DNA of 64,000 nucleotides, from contig NC_087083.1 in the NCBI RefSeq assembly GCF_026151205.1, forward strand, positions 14,072,944 to 14,136,943, given 5' to 3'. The number at the start of each line of letters is the position of its first letter. The first letter of the stretch is position 1. Shown piece by piece: positions 1 to 13,700 of this stretch. The position numbers and the translations under genes were made by a program. Source of the DNA: Bolinopsis microptera (Eukaryota; Ctenophora; Tentaculata; Lobata; Bolinopsidae). The notes under the pieces were generated by a model. It was given only the letters and a program-made list of their open reading frames with translations, was not told the origin of the DNA and made no database searches.

Positions 1-462
1 CACACAGTGGTCACACAGAGGTCACACAGTGGTCACACAGAGGTCACACAGTGGTCACACAGTGGTCACACAGTGGTCACACAGAGGTCACACAGAGGTC
101 ACACAGAGGTCAATAAGTGGTCACACAGTGGTCACACAGAGGTCACACAGAGGTCAATAAGTGGTCACACAGTGCTCACACAGAGGTCACACAGGGGTCA
201 CACAGGGGTCACACAGTGGTCACACAGTGGTCACACAGTGGTCACACAGAGGTCACACAGTGGTCACACAGAGGTCACACAGTGGTCACACAGAGGTCAC
301 ACAGTGGTCACACAGTGGTCACACAGTGGTCACACAGAGGTCACACAGAGGTCACACAGAGGTCAATAAGTGGTCACACAGTGGTCACACAGAGGTCACA
401 CAGAGGTCAATAAGTGGTCACACAGTGGTCAAACAGAGGTCACACAGAGGTCACACAGTGGT
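1..462. repeat. 11-bp minisatellite
   Basis: About 42 head-to-tail copies of an 11-bp unit of the form TCACACAGTGG or TCACACAGAGG, with occasional CAATAAG variants. The array begins at or before the window edge. All three forward frames stay open only because 11-bp units cycle through the frames; these are not genes. Confidence 0.95.
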
Positions 463-639
463 CTATAACACGGCCTCAATCCTCATCTGTCCTTGTTCAT
501 GTTTAAAAACTGGTCGGTTTGCGTTATCAGTTACTCATTCAGCTCCTGAAATTCTGTAATCCAAATCTAAATTAGCTGATAATTTGATATATTTGTGCCG
601 ATACAAAACGTGCTCCCGGAGTCTGAATCTGATGACTGG

Positions 640-760
640 CCGATGTGTGCACGTGACCTTATATGGGCATCACGTGGTACACGTGACCTTATATGGGCAT
701 CACGTGGTACAATGTGACATTTCTTTGTTATCTGGCGCGTCACTGCAATTATCATCATTT
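640..760. repeat. Dispersed repeat, copy 1 (related to 5275-5400)
   Basis: Two direct 30-bp copies containing CCTTATATGGGCATCACGTG lie at about 652-711. A related stretch with the same core occurs in intron 6 of the LAT gene (about 5283-5400), also doubled and followed by similar sequence, so this is a dispersed family. No coding capacity or termini were recognised. Confidence 0.6.
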
Positions 761-762
761 AT

Positions 763-1700
763 TAGGGTGGTATTTTCGAGTATAAACTTATTAATATTAT
801 TATTTTATTTTCATTCGAAGGAATGGAACGTTTTTTGGGCTGATTTAAGAGTTGTGATGACATTAAGATTCGTTCTTATGTATATATCACAAAATTGGAC
901 TGTAAGTTACCAGTTGCGAGATTGACTGATGAATTGAGCACTTATTTCGAAGAGACTTATTTCAAGTGTTTCACTGCCCGACCATGCGTGGTCAAGTGGG
1001 CGGGCTTTGATTACTTTACTTTCGCGGCCTCTCATTATTTTTCATAGCTTTATCTTACAAAGTGAGGCCAGTTAAAAATGATAAGGTGTGTGCACATATT
1101 AAATTACACCGTACTTCATTTTATCTAGAATGGAAGTGATCGAACATCCAAAAATATACCGCTGTCCAATCAACTTTGCCACTTTAACTGTAGGAATGAT
1201 AACGGTTTTAGAATTCAGATTTCAGTTCCCATACATTTTCTTTCTTGTAATTGTGCTTTTTTGTTCGGTTGCCCGATTTGTGTTTAAATCAATTTTTGGT
1301 TGATTATCTAATTTCTATTAGAACAACTGTGGCACAATTTTAAATATTCTTTCAGTAAAACGTTTAGTTAAACTTAACACAGAATCTATTTTAGGACGCA
1401 GTTTTTGACTGCCGTAGCGCCAGTCATTCAGAACAATAACCCGACTACAGAAAATCTCTCACAAAAATTGATTTCGCCTTGAACAAGGCGCTCACTCCAC
1501 TCGCTAACATTCAGATGTGAGTATTGTGAAACACAAGGAAATGTTTTTAAAGGAATTAAGAAAATATTTGATACCCCTTTGAAAATACCATTTCCATAAT
1601 TTGGCAAACACAAAAAATCAGTTCGTTGAAACATCATTTGAATAACAAAATTTACGATTCATTTTCAGTTTAAAACAATCTGTAAACATCAATCGACGAA
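763..1700. other. Intergenic, upstream of LAT gene
   Basis: No supported gene. A CAG acceptor-like site at about 1668 lies just before the LAT start codon, so a non-coding 5' exon may exist further upstream. No clear TATA box or other promoter could be assigned by eye. Confidence 0.5.
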
Positions 1701-4700
1701 ATGACAAAACCAACAATAATTGAACCAATCGCAAATCCTGCTGTCGTGGCAAATTTTAACGGTTTGGAGAGACAAGGGAGCTACGGATCTATTAAAACTG
1801 ACTTTGAGGGAAATGGGGTCAAGTCGTTTGCTTTAGAGTAAGTTAAGTGTAGTTGTTGTATTATTGAGCTATTGATTAATCAAATAATTATAATTCAATT
1901 TTGACCATCTTCTATGTCTTAAGGACTGATAAAATTGTTTAAAATGAAAAGGAGCCATAAAAATGAGTTCAAAAGAAAGATATCAAACACGGTATTTACT
2001 GCATGATCCCCGGTCAGTCATTCCTAACTGTGTGCAACAATCTCGAAATGATGAATTTAAAAATATTATAACTGATTAGTGATAAAAATGGTTGTTAAAA
2101 GTAAAAATCTATTGCATTGACAACTTCAGGACCTCCCATGTGGAAATAGCTGTGCCGGACCTTGAAAGAACACTGACTCTGTTTCATACTGTCTCTATCG
2201 CTGTCGGACAAATCATCGGGTCAGGTAAGATTGTAAATGTAAATGTTCCCTTGTGTTTTACTTCTGTCATAGGATGACTATAGTGAGCAGCAGTGAGCAG
2301 CAGTTAGCAGCAGTGAGCAGCAGTGAGCAGCAGTTTCTTTGCACTATAGTCCTCCTGTGCTGTGCATTTTACAAATATATTATTAACGAAAACTTATGAT
2401 TTATTACTAATCGGTATCAAGCATAGCATCTTCTTCAGGTATCTTTATCTCTCCAAATGTTATCCTTAAAGGGGTCGGATCTATGGGGCTATCGTTAATC
2501 ATCTGGACTCTTGGCGGGCTACTTTCACTCTGCGGTAATACAATTTCTAAGATATGTGTGCCTGTAAATTCCTCGCAATACTATAACTACTTAACTGTAA
2601 TTACCATATGTTTTAGTCACCTAGTGGTTAGCAATTTGATTTGCTTAGTTAAAAAAATGCAAATGCATGAGATTTTATCAAATCATCGAACGTGTACTTC
2701 TTTTTTCATCATCTCTGTGAGTTGCGTAAAGACATGGTATAGATACAATTAAAAATCAAAAATTGTATCTATACCATTTTAAAATGTAGTAGTAGTAGTA
2801 GTAGTAAACCCGCGATGGGGTGGCATGTGCCTCAATAAAAATATTACAATCATTTATTATTATATCAATTTATCATTAAATATTTCAACAATAAAGAAAA
2901 TAAATGAATGTGATTATAAAACCGTTGTGCGCGCAGGAGCACTGTGTTTCGGAGAACTGGGAGCTATTTGTCCTAAAGCCGGTGGGGAGTATCAGTACAT
3001 TAAGATGACTTACGGGAGAATGGCTTCTTTTGCTAACCTCTGGGTTTTGCTTATTGTGAACTCCATGGGTAGGTGCCTGTGTTATTCAATCATTAATTAT
3101 CATTAATTATCATTATGGGTAGGTGCCTGTGTTATTCAATCATTAATTATCATTAATTATCATTATGGGTAGGTGCCTGTGTTATTCAATCATTAATTAT
3201 CATTATAGGTAGGTGACTGTGTTATTCAATCATTAATTATCATTATAGGTAGGTGACTGTGTTATTCAATCATTAATTATCATTAATTATCATTATGGGT
3301 AGGTGCCTGTGTTATTCAATCATTAATTATCATTATAGGTAGGTGACTGTGTTATTCAATCATTAATTATCATTATAGGTAGGTGACTGTGTTATTCAAT
3401 CATTAATTATCATTAATTATCATTATGGGTAGGTGCCTGTGTTATTCAATCATTAATTATCATTAATTATCATTATGGGTAGGTGCCTGTGTTATTCAAT
3501 CATTAATTATCATTAATTATCACTATGGGTAGGTGCCTGTGTTATTCAATCATTAATTATCATTAATTATCATTATGGGTAGGTGCCTGTGTTATTCAAT
3601 CATTATCATTAATTATCATTAATTATCATTAATTATCACTATGGGTAGGTGCCTGTGTTATTCAATCATTATCATTAATTATCATTAATTATCATTAATT
3701 ATCATTAATTATCATTAATTATCACTATGGGTAGGTGCCTGTGTTATTCAATCATTATCATTAATTATCATTAATTATCATTAATTATCATTAATTATCA
3801 CTATGGGTAGGTGCCTGTGTTATTCAATCATTATCATTAATTATCATTAATTATCATTAATTATCACTATGGGTAGGTGCCTGTGTTATTCAATCATTAT
3901 CATTAATTATCATTAATTATCATTAATTATCACTATGGGTAGGTGCCTGTGATATTCAATCAATAATTATCATTAATTATCACTATGGGTAGGTGCAGCT
4001 GTGTTATTCAATCATTAATTATCATTAATTATCATTATGGGTAGGTGCAGCTGTGTTATTCAATCATTAATTATCATTAATTATCATTATGGGTAGGTGC
4101 AGCTGTGTTATTCAATCATTAATTATCATTAATTATCATTATGGGTAGGTGCAGCTGTGTTATTCAATCATTAATTATCATTAATTATCATTATGGGTAG
4201 GTGCAGCTGTGTTATTCAATCATTAATTATCATTAATTATCATTATAGGTAGGTGCAGCTGTGTTATTCAATCATTAATTATCATTAATTATCATTATGG
4301 GTAGGTGCCTGTGTTATTCAATCATTAATTATCATTAATTATCATTATGGGTAGGTGCCTGTGTTATTCAATTAATTATCATTAATTATGTGCATTATTT
4401 CCTTCCAATAATAAAACTATGATATTGTAACTTTGTAAGGAGTCTTAGGATTAGAAATTATTGCTATGGCATCTTATGCACCATTTGCTAATTATTTGTT
4501 AATAAATCGTTAATTGCAGCAGTTATTTTCTAATTAATCTTTAATTGCAGCAGTTATTTTATAATTAACTGTTAATTGCAGCAGTGGCAGTGATTTCTCT
4601 CACTTTCTCAACCTACTTCCTATCCCTATTCATGGACCCGGGCTATGCTCACTTTGAATTCATCAAGAAAGTCGTCTCTGCACTAGCCATATGTGAGTGT

Positions 4701-7700
4701 CTAACTTTCAAGGTCTGAAGTTGAAGTGAAGTTCAAGTTTGAAGTTCAAGTTTTTATTAGATTACAAAAATCAATAACGATCCACCACCAAGATAACATT
4801 GGACGATAAACAGATGGCATTTTGGATAATCTTCTGTAATTAATTATAATCACGCCCTGCTGCAGACCTTAAACATGAACAGTCTCATATTTCATACTTC
4901 AAACACGCTTCTTATTCAAACGGTACTCCTAAGGTATTCCTAAGGTATTCCTAAGGTATTCCTAAGGTATTCCTAATGTATTCCTAATGTATTCCTAAGG
5001 TATTCCTAAGGTATTCCTAAGGTATTCCTAAGGTATTCCTAAGGTATTCCTAAGGTATTCCTAAGGTATTCCTAAGGTATTCCTAAGGTATTCCTAAGGT
5101 ATTCCTAAGGTATTCCTGAAGTATTCCTGAAGTGACCCTTATTTTTTCAGTGACAGTGGTTTCTATCTGTATGTACGGGACCAAGGCTGGTGTATGGGTA
5201 CAGAATGGGTTCACGATAACGAAGTTTGTGGCCCTTATTTTCCTGGTTTTTCTGGCCATCGCCTATCTGTGCCAAGGTCAGTCGTGTTTACCTTATATGG
5301 ACATTGAGCATCACGTGTTTACCTTATATGGGCATTACGTGGTACAGCGTGCATGTGGCGTTTACTGTTACCTGGTAGTTAATTTAGTCTTGCAATTATC
5401 CAAAACTAGCGAGTGGTGGATTCTGGATGATAATTTGTATAATTACAATCGGGAAACGTTTATGTTTGTGTTAGGAAGGTTACTGATTAGTTCAATTTGA
5501 AGTAAATTAGTAGAATTTGTAAACTAATGAATTCTAAAAAGGATGAATTATTATCATTATCTCAGTAATACGACTGAAACTAAATATCAACTTGCAGATA
5601 CTTCTGTAAGTCTACATAAAACTTCAATTTCATAAGTAGTCATCAAATCCAAAATTTACGACCAATTTCGCTAACATCTTTTGTTAATAAATATTAGATT
5701 CCACTTGAAACATATTTCAGTTAATCTTAAACCGTTGATTTGATGTATCTGCACGTAAATCAAAAAAGGAGAAATACAAATTCAGTAAATAAGGAACATT
5801 TACAGACTATAAAAATAATATTTTTAATTTTATATTTTATAAATTTAAACATCTCTCCCAGGACACACCGAGAATATTACGGCAGGATTTAAAGGTTCTA
5901 ATTTGAATGTTAGCGAATGGAGTGGAGCGTTACTGACCTCGCTGTGGGCTTATAACGGCTGGTAGGTACCACTTGTAACGGCTGGTAGGTACCACTTGTA
6001 ACGGCTGGTAGGTACCACTTGTAACGGCTGGTAGGTACCACTTGTAACGGCTGGTAGGTACCACTTGTAACGGCTGGTAAGTACCACTTGTAACGGCTGG
6101 TAGGTACCACTTGTAACGGCTGGTAGGTACCACTTGTAACGGCTGGTAGGTACCACTTGTAACGGCTGGTAGGTACCACTTGTAACGGCTGGTAGGTACC
6201 ACTTGTAACGGCTGGTAGGTACCACTTGTAACGGCTGGTAGGTACCACTTGTAACGGCTGGTAGGTACCACTTGTAACGGCTGGTAGGTACCACTTGTAA
6301 CGGCTGGTAGGTACCACTTGTAACGGCTGGTAGGTACCACTTGTAACGGCTGGTAGGTACCACTTGTAACGGCTGGTAGGTACCACTTGTAACGGCTGGT
6401 AGGTACCACTTGTAACGGCTGGTAGGTACCACTTATAACGGCTGGTAGGTACCACTTATAACGGCTGGTAGGTACCACTTGTAACTGCTGGTAGGTACCA
6501 CTTATAACGGCTGGTAGGTACCACTTATAACGGCTGGTAGGTACCACTTGTAACGGCTGGTAAGTACCACTTGTAACGGCTGGTAGGTACCACTTATAAC
6601 GGCTGGTAGGTACCACTTGTAACGGCTGGTAGGTACCACTTGTAACGGCTGGTAGCTACCACTTGTAACGGCTGGTAGGTACCACTTGTAACGGCTGGTA
6701 GGTACCACTTGTAACGGCTGGTAGGTACCACTTGTAACGGCCGGTAGGTACCACTTGTAACGGCTGGTAGGTACCACTTGTAACGGCTGGTAGGTTCCAA
6801 TGAAGGTACGGTTCCCAGTTGGAACCAGCCGAGTCTTATTCTAAAACTAAAAAATAAAAAGGACCCATGCGAGGACAATCTCTTCCTCTTCCACACCCTG
6901 AACCAGCTGCCACTTAAGGGGAGATACACCAAAAACGTTTTTGCTCCGAACATCGATTTTATTTTATATTATGGTTAAATAGACAAAAAGAATAAGATTA
7001 CACACCTTCAAAATTTTCAAAAAATATTCCCTCATCGAGAAAAAAAATATTTTTCTTTTTCGAAAATTTTTAAAATTTGGAGAAGTCTGTCACTGTAATA
7101 CCGATAGTTCGGCCATTTTTAAAGTTTTTTGGCTGATTTTTTTACTGAACATTACTTACAATCCGTACAAGAAGCCTTCAAAAGAATTATATAATTGAAC
7201 GATAAATGACGAAGTTACAGACCAAACAAGGTCGAAAAAATAAAAATTGAAATTTTTCCCACTTCTAAAGTTGTACATTTCACCAATCACCCGGGTCAGC
7301 AGATATCGCTTCAAAAATTCTTGTGAGTGTAGCTGATGATCATATCGAATTTTTCTCAGATTTGAGTTTTAAACTATGCAATGTGGCCTCAAACGACTTA
7401 GTAAAATTCATCGTAAAAAAGGGCAAAAAAAGGCAGATTTAAGGCTTAAAATGCCTATAACTCAAAAAGTATCAGTTTTTTTGAAATAATTTTTACAGAA
7501 TCGTAATCAGCTTGGTAAAACGAAAATATATTTTTTTCTCGATGAGGGAATATTTTTAGAAAATTGTGAAGGTGTGTAATCTTATTCTTTTTGTCTATTT
7601 AACCATAATATAAAATAAAATCGATGTTCGGAGCAAAAACGTTTTTGGTGTATCTCCCCTTAAGCGTTCATACACGACACATCTTACAACACTTACCATC

Positions 7701-10700
7701 ATCCGACATTACACATTCTGATTCCTCCGGCATCCTCCCACAGGAGTCAGGACTCAAGGACTGCCATACCCCAGAGGTAGACAAAGCATCCACATGCCAC
7801 CAGGCCCATACCAGCCTCTCTTATAAAAAAATAAAAAAAGGAAAAGCTCTTATCAATCAAGTAATTTATTTTTTCATTTGTTTCTTGGTTGCTCGATAAT
7901 GATACCGTAATTTTATTACAGGAACCATATCAGTATTGTCGCAAGCGAAGTAAAGAATCCTGAAAAGTAAGTTTAAGCATGTTAATGATTCATCTAAGTT
8001 TAAATTGTCATAACCAATGTATTTACCGTCACGTGCACGTCATTATAATTTAAGTCAAATTTTAGCACCAACCTCAAGAATGAAACATCTGACTTTAGTA
8101 TAGTAAACTCATTACGATATTTAAAATATATTTTCTTTCTATCTTTAGGAATGTACCACGAGCTTTACGATATTTAAAATATATTTTCTTTCTACCTCTA
8201 GAAATGTACCGCGGGCTCTGGTGACGTCCATGGTGTTGGTAACAATCACCTACATTATCATTAACCTGGCTTACCACACGCTCCTCTCACCTGCAGATCT
8301 CATCAGGTCCGAGTCAATCGCCGTGGTGAGCAAACTTACTATTTACCACTTTTCTATTTACCACTTTTCTATATTTACCAGTTTAATTTAAAACTTTATT
8401 TTACCAGCTTTATTTTGCCAGTTTTAATCCACCATTTTACTTCATTTTGCCACTTTGCTATTTATCAATTTACTATCAACCATGAACCATTTCGTTGGAA
8501 ATTAAAAAATGTTGTGTAAGTTTGACAAACAACATAATACATATAAATACAATAAATATACTTAAAATAATAAAACTCATCAGTACGCCGGTGAAAAGTT
8601 TTTCGCTGAGTACAGTGAGGGATGGCTGACATTTGCTCGGTACTTTTTCGGCGCTAGTGTGGCTATTTCTACTTTTGGAGCTCTTCTCTCCATCACTCTC
8701 TCCTCATCAAGGTAATATTTTTATTCAAGATTTGATTGATTTATGTTTTGTAATTACAATTATGTAATAAATATTCTATATACCTATTATATATTTATTA
8801 TTCACGAGTAAACATTGGCTGGTTACAATAATCCAGAACCAAATCAATCACGCTTGCCAGGTAGCCTTTTTCATTATCGCAGAGCTATATAATTCTATTA
8901 TTGATTATAAAATGAGATTTTGTACGATCTATTGGTTTGAATTCTACAAATCTGTTGTTGAGAGCAGAGTTATGGCTCCGTGAAGATTCTTGGTTTTGCG
9001 CTGTTCGTATTGTCGCGACCAGAAGTGACGAATATATATGTCCACACACTGCATGATACGGACAGGATCCTGTCAGGAAGTGATAAATAAATGTAATTAA
9101 TTTAGTTAATTAATTAATTAATCTGCAGGCTCCCGTACGCTGGGGCAGTGGAGGGAATGATGCCTACCTTGTTCGGTCTAGTATCAAAACGTAGCAAGAC
9201 CCCAGTTACCAGTCTGGCCTTCCTCGTAAGTTTTATCGTAAGTATTCATAAAAAGAGAAGGGAAAAGAAGTTGGTTGTAAATGAATAACACAGGTATATT
9301 CATAAAAAGAAGGGGACGAAGAAGTCTTTAATAAATGAATAACACAAGTATTCATACAAAGAGAGGGAACAAGAAATTTTTTCGTGAATATTTAATTACT
9401 GACTTAATGAATTAATAACGCAAGTATGAATAATATTTGGTTGTTGAATGTTTTATCGTAATTATTCATAAACAAAAGGGGAAAATTAAGTTTTTTTGTA
9501 TAAAAATATTTAATAACTGATTTAACAAATTTATTTAATAAATTAATAAAGCAAGTAGCTTGATGTAATGGAAGTATTCTTATACATGGTCATTCGCCAG
9601 ATTAGGTTAAAATATTATCATTCATTAAAATGATATAACATTCTTACCCATAGTTATGAATTCATTGACTTAAAAAATTACCAGAATTTGTTTAATTGTT
9701 GCTTGACGTCAACAAGATCTTGAACTAAATTAACTAATATATCAATAATTTAATTAAAAAATATCTCACCAGGGAAGCTGCTCATTTGTGTGTGTCTGGC
9801 CTAGCAACATTGGGGATCTTATCCAGTACGTGGGTTTCATGTCCTGGACATTCTGGGGTCTGTGCTTTGTGGCTGTTATTGTGCTGCGCTATAAGTTACC
9901 TGACATACCCCGTCCCTTCAAGGTATGTTAACAAGTTATCTGACATACCCCGCCCCTTCAATGTATGTTAACAAGTTACCTGACATACCCCGCCCCTTCA
10001 AGGTATGTAAACAAGTTACCTGACATACCCCGCCCCTTCAAGGTATGTTAACAAGTTACCTGACATACCCCGCCCCTTCAAGGTATGTTAACAAGTTACC
10101 TGACATACCCCGCCCCTTCAATGTATGTTAACAAGTTACCTGACATACCCCGCCCCTTCAAGGTATGTAAACAAGTTACCTGACATACCCCGCCCCTTCA
10201 AGGTATGTTAACAAGTTACCTGACATACCCCGCCCCTTCAAGGTATGTTAACAAGTTACCTGACATACCCCACCCCTTCAAGGTATGTTAACAAGTTACC
10301 TGACATACCCCGCCCCTTCAAGGTATGTTAACAAGTTACCTGACATACCCCGCCCCTTCAATGTATGTTAACAAGTTACCTGACATACCCCGCCCCTTCA
10401 ATGTATGTTAACAAGTTACCTGACATACCCCGCCCCTTCAAGGTATGTAAACAAGTTACCTGACATATCCCGCCCCTTCAAGGTATGTTAACAAGTTACC
10501 TGACATACCCCGCCCCTTCAAGGTATGTTAACAAGTTACCTGACATACCCCGCCCCTTCAAGGTATGTTAACAAGTTACCTGACATACCCCGCCTCTTCA
10601 AGGTATGTTAACAAGTTACCTGACATACCCCGCCCCTTCAATGTATGTTAACAAGTTACCTGACATACCCCGCCCCTTCAAGGTATGTTAACAAGTTACC

Positions 10701-13700
10701 TGACATACCCCGCCCCTTCAAGGTATGTTAACAAGTTACCTGACATACCCCGTCCCTTCAAGGTATGTTAACAAGTTACCTGACATACCCCGCTCCTTCA
10801 AGGTATTTTAACAAGTTACCTGACATACCCCGCCCCTTCAAGGTATGTTAACAAGTTACCTTACATACCCCGCCCCTTCAAGGTATGTTAACAAGTTACC
10901 TGACATACCCCGCCCCTTCAAGGTACGTAAACAAGTTACCTGACATACCCCACCCCTTCAAGGTACGTTAACAAGTTACCTGACATACCCCGCCCCTTCA
11001 AGGTATTTTAACAAGTTACCTGACATACCCCGCCCCTTCAAGGTATGTTAACAAGTTACCTGACATACCCCGCCCCTTCAAGGTATGTTAACAAGTTACC
11101 TGACATACCCCGCCCCTTCAAGGTATGTTAACAAGTTACCTGACATACCCCGCCCCTTCAAGGTATGTTAACAAGTTATCTGACATACCCCACCCCTTCA
11201 AGGTATTTTAACAAGTTACCTGACATACCCCGCCCCTTCAAGGTATGTTAACAAGTTACCTGACATACCCCGCCCCTTCAAGGTACGTCAACAAGTTACC
11301 TGACATACCCCACCCCTTCAAGGTATGTTAACAAGTTACCTGACATACCCCACCCCTTCAAGGTATGTTAACAAGTTACCTGACATACCCCACCCCTTCA
11401 AGGTATGTTAACTAAAAACGTCTCTTAAAACACTCTAAAACACTCTAAACACTCTAAAACACTCTAAACATTCTAAAACACTCTAAAACACTCTAAACAT
11501 TAACCAATTTATTGGAATTCCGCACGTTACAATTTACAAAGTGCCCTCCCAGATCCCCCTGATTATACCGGTAGTAGCGAGCCTGACCTCCCTCTACCTG
11601 GTTGTAGGCTCCCTCTACGCTAACCCTCCTCCCCAGATCCCCCTGATAATACCGGTAGTAGCGAGCCTGACCTCCCTCTACCTGGTTGTAGGCTCCCTCT
11701 ACGCTAACCCTCCTCCCCAGATCCCCCTGATAATACCGGTAGTAGCGAGCCTGACCTCCCTCTACCTGGTTGTAGGCTCCCTCTACGCTAACCCTCCTCC
11801 CCAGATCCCCCTGATAATACCGGTAGTAGCGAGCCTGACCTCCCTCTACCTGGTTGTAGGCTCCCTCTACGCTAACCCTCCTCCCCAGATCCCCCTGATA
11901 ATACCGGTAGTAGCGAGCCTGACCTCCCTCTACCTGGTTGTAGGCTCCCTCTACGCTAACCCTCCTCCCCAGATCCCCCTGATAATACCGGTAGTAGCGA
12001 GCCTGACCTCCCTCTACCTGGTTGTAGGCTCCCTCTACGCTAACCCTCCTCCCCAGATCCCCCTGATAATACCGGTAGTAGCGAGCCTGACCTCCCTCTA
12101 CCTGGTTGTAGGCTCCCTCTACGCTAACCCTCCTCCCCAGATCCCCCTGATAATACCGGTAGTAGCGAGCCTGACCTCCCTCTACCTGGTTGTAGGCTCC
12201 CTCTACGCTAACCCTCCTCCCCAGATCCCCCTGATAATACCGGTAGTAGCGAGCCTGACCTCCCTCTACCTGGTTGTAGGCTCCCTCTACGCTAACCCTC
12301 CTCCCCAGATCCCCCTGATAATACCGGTAGTAGCGAGCCTGACCTCCCTCTACCTGGTTGTAGGCTCCCTCTACGCTAACCCTCCTCCCCAGATCCCCCT
12401 GATAATACCGGTAGTAGCGAGCCTGACCTCCCTCTACCTGGTTGTAGGCTCCCTCTACGCTAACCCTCCTCCCCAGATCCCCCTGATAATACCGGTAGTA
12501 GCGAGCCTGACCTCCCTCTACCTGGTTGTAGGCTCCCTCTACGCTAACCCTCCTCCCCAGATCCCCCTGATAATACCGGTAGTAGCGAGCCTGACCTCCC
12601 TCTACCTGGTTGTAGGCTCCCTCTACGCTAACCCTCCTCCCCAGATCCCCCTGATAATACCGGTAGTAGCGAGCCTGACCTCCCTCTACCTGGTTGTAGG
12701 CTCCCTCTACGCTAACCCTCCTCCCCAGATCCCCCTGATAATACCGGTAGTAGCGAGCCTGACCTCCCTCTACCTGGTTGTAGGCTCCCTCTACGCTAAC
12801 CCTCCTCCCCAGATCCCCCTGATAATACCGGTAGTAGCGAGCCTGACCTCCCTCTACCTGGTTGTAGGCTCCCTCTACGCTAACCCTCCTCCCCAGATCC
12901 CCCTGATAATACCGGTAGTAGCGAGCCTGACCTCCCTCTACCTGGTTGTAGGCTCCCTCTACGCTAACCCTCCTCCCCAGATCCCCCTGATAATACCGGT
13001 AGTAGCGAGCCTGACCTCCCTCTACCTGGTTGTAGGCTCCCTCTACGCTAACCCTCCTCCCCAGATCCCCCTGATAATACCGGTAGTAGCGAGCCTGACC
13101 TCCCTCTACCTGGTTGTAGGCTCCCTCTACGCTAACCCTCCTCCCCAGATCCCCCTGATAATACCGGTAGTAGCGAGCCTGACCTCCCTCTACCTGGTTG
13201 TAGGCTCCCTCTACGCTAACCCTCCTCCCCAGATCCCCCTGATAATACCGGTAGTAGCGAGCCTGACCTCCCTCTACCTGGTTGTAGGCTCCCTCTACGC
13301 TAACCCTCCTCCCCAGATCCCCCTGATAATACCGGTAGTAGCGAGCCTGACCTCCCTCTACCTGGTTGTAGGCTCCCTCTACGCTAACCCTCCTCCCCAG
13401 ATCCCCCTGATAATACCGGTAGTAGCGAGCCTGACCTCCCTCTACCTGGTTGTAGGCTCCCTCTACGCTAACCCTCCTCCCCAGATCCCCCTGATAATAC
13501 CGGTAGTAGCGAGCCTGACCTCCCTCTACCTGGTTGTAGGCTCCCTCTACGCTAACCCTCCTCCCCAGATCCCCCTGATAATACCGGTAGTAGCGAGCCT
13601 GACCTCCCTCTACCTGGTTGTAGGCTCCCTCTACGCTAACCCTCCTCCCCAGATCCCCCTGATAATACCGGTAGTAGCGAGCCTGACCTCCCTCTACCTG

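Noticed and set aside
1-559. Three long overlapping forward ORFs
   Set aside because: Pure products of an 11-bp tandem repeat cycling through frames.
5910-6953. Minus-strand ORFs encoding VPTSRYKWYLPAV repeats
   Set aside because: The 23-bp array is the exon-7 donor repeat of the plus-strand LAT gene; no minus-strand gene structure.
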